Assembly: GCA_021813155.1 (NCBI GenBank)
Contig: JAKALK010000036.1
Span: 1-10,161, forward strand
Direction: 5' to 3'
DNA length: 10,161 nucleotides
Source of the DNA: a bacterium
Lineage (GTDB): Bacteria > Patescibacteriota > Minisyncoccia > UBA6257 > 2-01-FULL-56-20
Of this stretch, positions 6,601 through 10,161 are shown piece by piece. How positions within the stretch are numbered: position 1 is the stretch's first letter; each line of letters opens with the position of its first letter. Under the pieces are notes generated by a model. That model did no database searches. It was given only the letters and a program-made list of their open reading frames with translations, and was not told where the DNA came from. The translations under genes were made by a program, and so were the position numbers.

Positions 6601-8345
6601 CCGGAGCCCGAATCTGCCAAAACTGTAAACAGAATTTCATTATCGAACCGGAAGACTTCCAGTTTTATAAACAATTAGACGTCCCTCCGCCAACCTGGTG
6701 TCCAGACTGTCGGTTTAAACAACGTTTATTGTTTAGAAACGAAAACTCGCTCCACAAACGAAATTGCGACCTTTGTAAAAAAGAGATCATATCAGTCTAC
6801 TCACCTAGTGTTTCTTTTCCAGTATACTGCCAGTCTTGCTGGTACTCAGACAAATGGGATCCGTGCAATTACGGAAAACCATGGAATTCAACCAAAACAT
6901 TCTTTGCGCAACTCCTAGAGTTACAGCATAGGGTTCCTCACGAAGCAATTCAAGGATATAACAACATAAATAGTGAATACTCAAACGCCGTCAATTCAAA
7001 AAACATATATCTTTCTTCGGTTATCATAGAATCGGATACGGTTCTATACAGCCGTTATGCTATTCAATGTCGAGACTGCATAAGTTGCTTCAATCTTACA
7101 AAATGTGAAGCATGTATTCGAATTTCACGATCAGCATTTTGCTCGCGCTGTATCGACGGTGAGTTACTTGAAAATTGCCACGATACGTATTTCACTTCCT
7201 ATAGCAAGGGGTGTTCGTATTGTTATGGATGTATAAATTTACGTCAAAAACAGTACCATATTTTCAATCGGCCATACTCGAAAAACGAATACGAGCGGCG
7301 CCTAAGCGAACTTCTCAAACTTGCCTACCTTGACCAGAAAAAGCTAGTCGATGACTTTACTATTACTCAAATGCGAAGAGGAGTCATTCATGAGAGAAGT
7401 GTAGACGTCGAAGGCCAAGAAATTTATTTCAGTAAAAATTGCCGCCATAGTAGCATGATGAACTTCGTAAGCGATTCCGCATATTGTTTTGAAGTCACAA
7501 GTTTCAGCCGAAATAATCAGACAGTATACAACCTCTACGACTGCACAATAGTGGGAGACATAGCTATTGGCTACGAAATGGTTGGGGGTGGAAGATCCAG
7601 CAGAATAAAATTTGGTGTCATTACCGACGACTGCATGAACTTAGAATATTGTATGTACTGTTATGGATGCGAAAACCTGTTCGGCTGTATCGGAATGCGC
7701 CAGAAAAAATACTGCATCCTCAATCAGCCATATTCGAAAGACGAATATATAAAAACTAAAGACGAAATCATAAAGTCAATGCTAAAAAATGAAGAATACG
7801 GAAAATTTTTTCCCAAAGAATTTTCAGTTTTTAACTTTAATGAAACCTTAAGATGGGAATTTTTTCCACTCAGCCAAGAATTAGCTACAAATCAAGGGTA
7901 TCGCTGGAATCCGTCTGCGAGAACGCAGTATAAAATAACACTAATCAAAGACAAAATCCCATCCAGCGTCGACAATGTTAGCGAATCAATTACAAAAGAA
8001 ATTATTGAATGCGAACACGAAGGGAACTGTAATGAAAATTGCACTAAGGCCTTTAGGATTCACCCCTTCGAATTTCAATTAATTAGAAAACTCAAGGCTA
8101 ATTTACCAAAACTATGCCCCAGCTGTCGATTTGCAAAACATCTTAGGAATACGCCAATTTTCACAGCCGAAGTGAGACAATGCCAATGCGCCGGTGAAAA
8201 ATCTGAAAACAACGTTTATAAAAACTTCTCAAGCCATATACATCACGGAAACAACAGGTGCCTAAATAAATTCGAATCAGTTTATTCGTCAACCCGTCCA
8301 GAAATCATTTACTGTGAAGATTGTTATCAGCAAGAAGTAGTGTGA
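6597..8345 (+). CDS. Cys-rich zinc-ribbon protein, paralogue D (582 aa)
   Basis: Function unknown; the most divergent complete copy, and the only one with all four Cys modules intact. Ribbon 1: C7/C10, C35/C38. Ribbon 2: C57/C60 and C78/C81. The W motif is WYSDKWDP (82-89), and YDFSKPFF is replaced by PWNSTKTFF. Lobe 1 (about 125-235) ends GCINLRQKQYHIFNRPY (211-227); lobe 2 (about 272-390) ends GCIGMRQKKYCILNQPY (363-379). The linker before YGKFFPKEF (401-409) is shorter than in paralogues B and C, which accounts for much of the reduced length. C-terminal ribbon: C472, C478, C482, LCPSCR (506-511). Last module: CQC (529-531), H548-I-H-H, C555-L-N, YCEDCY. The ATG at 6597 is fixed by the C-Q-N-C alignment; the frame is open further up only to a stop at 6546. 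It ends 23 bases from the convergent fmt stop and is probably the last gene of the operon. Confidence 0.9.
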   Translation: MTGARICQNCKQNFIIEPEDFQFYKQLDVPPPTWCPDCRFKQRLLFRNENSLHKRNCDLCKKEIISVYSPSVSFPVYCQSCWYSDKWDPCNYGKPWNSTKTFFAQLLELQHRVPHEAIQGYNNINSEYSNAVNSKNIYLSSVIIESDTVLYSRYAIQCRDCISCFNLTKCEACIRISRSAFCSRCIDGELLENCHDTYFTSYSKGCSYCYGCINLRQKQYHIFNRPYSKNEYERRLSELLKLAYLDQKKLVDDFTITQMRRGVIHERSVDVEGQEIYFSKNCRHSSMMNFVSDSAYCFEVTSFSRNNQTVYNLYDCTIVGDIAIGYEMVGGGRSSRIKFGVITDDCMNLEYCMYCYGCENLFGCIGMRQKKYCILNQPYSKDEYIKTKDEIIKSMLKNEEYGKFFPKEFSVFNFNETLRWEFFPLSQELATNQGYRWNPSARTQYKITLIKDKIPSSVDNVSESITKEIIECEHEGNCNENCTKAFRIHPFEFQLIRKLKANLPKLCPSCRFAKHLRNTPIFTAEVRQCQCAGEKSENNVYKNFSSHIHHGNNRCLNKFESVYSSTRPEIIYCEDCYQQEVV

Positions 8346-8368
8346 AATTAATGTCCGCTATCTTACCT

Positions 8369-9268
8369 TTAGCTACTGCTACTTTCTACTAATTTCGGCT
8401 TCTCTCCCTCAACCTGTATTTTTTTAATTTTTAAACCACTTTCAACTATTTCCGATTCCAAGAGCTTAATTCTCCTTACCTTACTCGGAACTTGCTTGTC
8501 CTGAGTTGGCCAGCCATGAGCTTGTCGAACCGGCCGAAGAGTCCACGCACCCGGCTCCTGCACGAAAGCGCGTACCATACGATTAATTTTCCGAGCCTTT
8601 TCCAGATCGCCAGCTTCCGCATCAAGCAAATCATTGTAATCCACAAACGCGTCTCTGGTTTCGAACTTCTTAGTAAAAGTAGCTAAGGATTCATCTTGAA
8701 TTTGTGACCTAATCTCGCCTTTCAAGAACCTTGGCAAAACCTCAACTAAAAGCTTTCCTGCGAGCTTCGCCAGCTGTTCTTCGAGGCCTAAATAATCCTC
8801 ATTTTGGCCCATAAAAGCCCGTTTTTGGGCCAAAATTGGCCCGTGGTCGAGCTTTTCGTCCATAAGGTATAATGACACGCCCGTTTCTTTTTCACTCCCC
8901 AAAATAGCCGCCTGGATGGGAGAGGCTCCCCGATATTTCGGGAGTAGGGAAGGGTGAACTCCAATTGTCCCAAGTTTTGAAAAATCTAAAACTGATCTTG
9001 GAATAATTTTCGCGTAGGCTGCCACTATCGCAAACTCAATCTTGCCAACTTGTGATTCGAAATTTAAAATATCAAATTTTTCCGGCTGCCAAAAATTAAT
9101 TTCATTTTTTAAAGCTAAAACTTTAGTCGGTGGGGGAGTAACAACCTTCTTTCGTCCGACGGGACGATCAGGATTACAAATTACAACCGACGGTCTAAAA
9201 CCGCCTACAATCAATTCCTCTAAAACGATTTCTGCAAACCGCGGCGAACCCAAAAAAGCGAATTTCAT
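8369..9268 (-). CDS. fmt: Methionyl-tRNA formyltransferase (299 aa)
   Basis: Transfers a formyl group from 10-formyltetrahydrofolate to Met on initiator tRNA in the cytoplasm. The N-terminal Rossmann-like domain starts MKFAFLGSPRFA. The folate/catalytic block is G103-V-H-P-S-L-L-P-K-Y-R-G with H105, and D141 lies in KLDHGPIL. The family triad is Asn-x-His plus Asp; here the Asn position is G103, so one residue is missing. The C-terminal tRNA-binding barrel begins near residue 200 (ATFTKKFETRDAFVDY). Residues 245-262 (RPVRQAHGWPTQDKQVPS), between PGAWTL and the next strand KVRRIKLLE, are not expected in the family and look like an inserted repeat. The length is slightly under the usual 310 or so despite the insertion. 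Its ATG overlaps the def stop as ATGA, so the two are co-transcribed and probably translationally coupled. The assignment is secure; full activity is likely but not proven given G103. Confidence 0.95.
   Translation of the reverse strand: MKFAFLGSPRFAEIVLEELIVGGFRPSVVICNPDRPVGRKKVVTPPPTKVLALKNEINFWQPEKFDILNFESQVGKIEFAIVAAYAKIIPRSVLDFSKLGTIGVHPSLLPKYRGASPIQAAILGSEKETGVSLYLMDEKLDHGPILAQKRAFMGQNEDYLGLEEQLAKLAGKLLVEVLPRFLKGEIRSQIQDESLATFTKKFETRDAFVDYNDLLDAEAGDLEKARKINRMVRAFVQEPGAWTLRPVRQAHGWPTQDKQVPSKVRRIKLLESEIVESGLKIKKIQVEGEKPKLVESSSS
8483..8536 (-). repeat. In-frame insertion resembling a dispersed GAGCTTGTCGAA-type repeat within fmt
   Basis: On the + strand this region contains CTTGTCCTGAG and TGAGCTTGTCGAA, separated by TTGGCCAGCCA. 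From memory, CCTGAGCTTGTCGAA-like units are dispersed in many bacterial genomes and, in one frame, give the peptide string PVRQAHG, which is what fmt encodes here. It fits between two expected beta strands without breaking the frame (18 codons). Exact ends are uncertain by a few codons, and copy number in this genome cannot be seen. Confidence 0.55.
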
Positions 9269-9816
9269 TTTAGATTACTCTTGCCAGCCAAACGCTCGGT
9301 TTTCGGCACATCATAAATCTCTCGCGCTTTGTCAATAAATAATTTCCCATCCAAGTGATCCACTTCATGTTGAAAAACATGCGCCAGAAATCCCCAAGCC
9401 TTTATTTTTAAAACTTTCCCTCTTTTATCAAAACCCGTGAGCTTAACTTTAGTAGATCGTTCCACGAATCCATATTTGCCCGGCACGCTCAAACATCCTT
9501 CCTCCATTACAGCAACTTCTCTGTCTCTCTCGAGTTTTGGATTAAACACCGCGTAAAACTTGGACGTTCCGTTCGCATCTGGCACCTCTGCCACAAAAAG
9601 CCGATAGGGGAGTCCGATTTGATTTGCACTTAAACCCACTCCCAGTGCCGTCTTCATAATTTTTCTCATTCTTCGAATCAATTCGTCAATCTCATGAAAA
9701 GCAAAATTCTCGCCATCAATCGAAACTGCTTTTTTCGAAAACTGAAACTCGTGTGTTTTGCGTCTTAAGAATTTATCCTCGTCCTTCCTATTAATTATTA
9801 GAACTTCTCTTTCCAT
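9265..9816 (-). CDS. def: Peptide deformylase (183 aa)
   Basis: Removes the N-formyl group from nascent proteins at the ribosome, using a divalent metal. All three family motifs are present: G59-V-G-L-S-A-N-Q66 (usual GxGLAAxQ), E106-G-C-L-S110 with metal ligand C108, and Q149-H-E-V-D-H-L-D-G157 with ligands H150 and H154 and catalytic E151. Length is normal for the family. The N-terminal LIINRKDEDKFLRRK aligns with the usual start region, so the ATG at 9816 is sensible even though it overlaps the upstream gene by 26 bases. A GAGGAGAG lies 20 bases upstream, too far to act as a standard ribosome site. The next gene, fmt, overlaps its stop as ATGA; the pair handle addition and removal of the same formyl group. 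Confidence 0.97.
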   Translation of the reverse strand: MEREVLIINRKDEDKFLRRKTHEFQFSKKAVSIDGENFAFHEIDELIRRMRKIMKTALGVGLSANQIGLPYRLFVAEVPDANGTSKFYAVFNPKLERDREVAVMEEGCLSVPGKYGFVERSTKVKLTGFDKRGKVLKIKAWGFLAHVFQHEVDHLDGKLFIDKAREIYDVPKTERLAGKSNLK

Positions 9817-10081
9817 TAGATTTATTATGTTGTTTTCTCTCCTCTGCTTGCACTTTCATAAAATACGCGCCCTTATTTTTTACCATTCCGTTATCCGCAA
9901 TCCTCTTAGCTAAAACAAGAAGCCTCTCTGGATCTCCTTCTTTAGCCAATTTAATATAAAGAGTCTTGTGTTTTTCATCCCCCAAGGCCTGAGCGATCTC
10001 AAGTCCTAAAAGTTGGTGTTTCTTATAAATCCTTGATTCCTTAGCTCGTCTTCTAAGTTCCTCAAGATAATTAGGATCCAT
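9791..10081 (-). CDS. Conserved small CPR-type protein of unknown function (96 aa)
   Basis: Starts MDPNYLEELRRRAKESR and contains KKHQLLGLEIAQALGD, GDPERLLVLAKRIAD and KNKGAYFMKV. I recognise this pattern, from memory, as a small protein common in candidate-phyla genomes, but know no function. It is predicted to be mostly helical and ends in a basic, Asn/Lys/Ser-rich tail (KQHNKSNGKRSSNN). No Cys pairs, signal peptide or membrane segment are seen. It is the first gene of the def-fmt block within the window and overlaps def by 26 bases. A GAGGGG lies directly against its ATG, closer than an ideal ribosome site. A role linked to translation is suggested only by position. Confidence 0.8.
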   Translation of the reverse strand: MDPNYLEELRRRAKESRIYKKHQLLGLEIAQALGDEKHKTLYIKLAKEGDPERLLVLAKRIADNGMVKNKGAYFMKVQAEERKQHNKSNGKRSSNN

Positions 10082-10161
10082 CCCCTCATTCTAAGTTTTC
10101 AAAAAAAAATTTTTAAATATATTAAATTCCCTCAAGTACACGGGCTTGAGAAGGAAAATAA
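10082..10161 (-). promoter_or_regulatory. A/T-rich upstream region of the leftward block
   Basis: This 80-base stretch has no convincing ORF and includes a run of nine A followed by TTTTTAAATATATTAAAT. It is the natural place for the promoter of the small-protein/def/fmt block, but I could not find a -35/-10 pair with acceptable spacing, so no specific promoter is called. Confidence 0.3.
10131..10150. other. Inverted repeat CTCAAG-8 nt-CTTGAG
   Basis: Six-base arms around TACACGGG. The stem can be extended by TTCC (10127-10130) with GGAA (10153-10156) across a two-base bulge. It lies upstream of the leftward small-protein/def/fmt block. It might be the terminator of a gene beyond the window or an operator, but no proper T-run follows it directly on either strand, so the role is open. 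Confidence 0.25.

Noticed and set aside
370..8345. CaiB/BaiF-type CoA-transferase as the identity of the large paralogues
   Set aside because: I recall that name being attached to such proteins, but nothing in the sequence supports a CoA-transferase; the content is zinc ribbons and Cys-rich repeats.
8344..8396. GAAATTA (8344-8350) and TAATTTC (8390-8396) as a bidirectional terminator between the convergent operons
   Set aside because: The arms are only seven bases, A/T-rich and about 39 bases apart, and no T-run is correctly placed. Likely chance.
10091..10161. End of another leftward gene entering from the right edge
   Set aside because: One - strand frame is open for about 22 codons before a TAG, but it is low-complexity Phe/Leu/Asn/Lys and unrecognisable, so it is not called.

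Overview
The window looks like part of a Candidate Phyla Radiation (Patescibacteria, probably Parcubacteria-like) genome. This rests on gene content recognised from memory, not on a search: giant zinc-ribbon paralogues starting C-Q-N-C-K, a small protein starting MDPNYLEELR and containing KNKGAYFMKV, and a compact fmt/def block whose Fmt reads GVHPSLLPKYRG. Genes are packed with 4-base ATGA overlaps and almost no intergenic DNA.

Left and centre (1-8345, + strand) is one apparent operon. It holds the end of one Cys-rich zinc-ribbon protein (cut by the window edge) and four complete paralogues of 582-597 residues. Each complete paralogue has the same plan: an N-terminal zinc ribbon, a W-[WY]-S-D-x-W-D motif, two copies of a Cys-rich repetitive lobe that each end in a GCxx(L/I/M)xxKxYxIxN-type signature, and a C-terminal pair of zinc-binding modules. 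The paralogues differ in which Cys pairs they keep. Two unlike genes are set among them. One is a 258-residue class I isoprenoid-synthase-like protein (2124-2900) with two Asp-rich motifs. The other is a previously uncalled 31-codon ORF (6505-6600) that encodes a lysine-rich amphipathic peptide and overlaps the last paralogue by ATGA. The function of the array is unknown. Zinc ribbons and the absence of signal peptides suggest cytoplasmic proteins, and the repetitive lobes suggest beta-solenoid scaffolds.

Right (8369-10081, - strand) is a convergent housekeeping block, transcribed leftwards: a 96-residue conserved small protein, peptide deformylase (def) and methionyl-tRNA formyltransferase (fmt). 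Fmt adds the formyl group to initiator Met-tRNA and Def removes it from the nascent protein, so this pair makes sense together. The Fmt is odd in two ways: Gly replaces the catalytic-triad Asn, and a roughly 18-residue in-frame insertion looks like a dispersed DNA repeat.

There is no stretch of 300 bases without a gene. No rRNA, tRNA, CRISPR array or transposase was seen.
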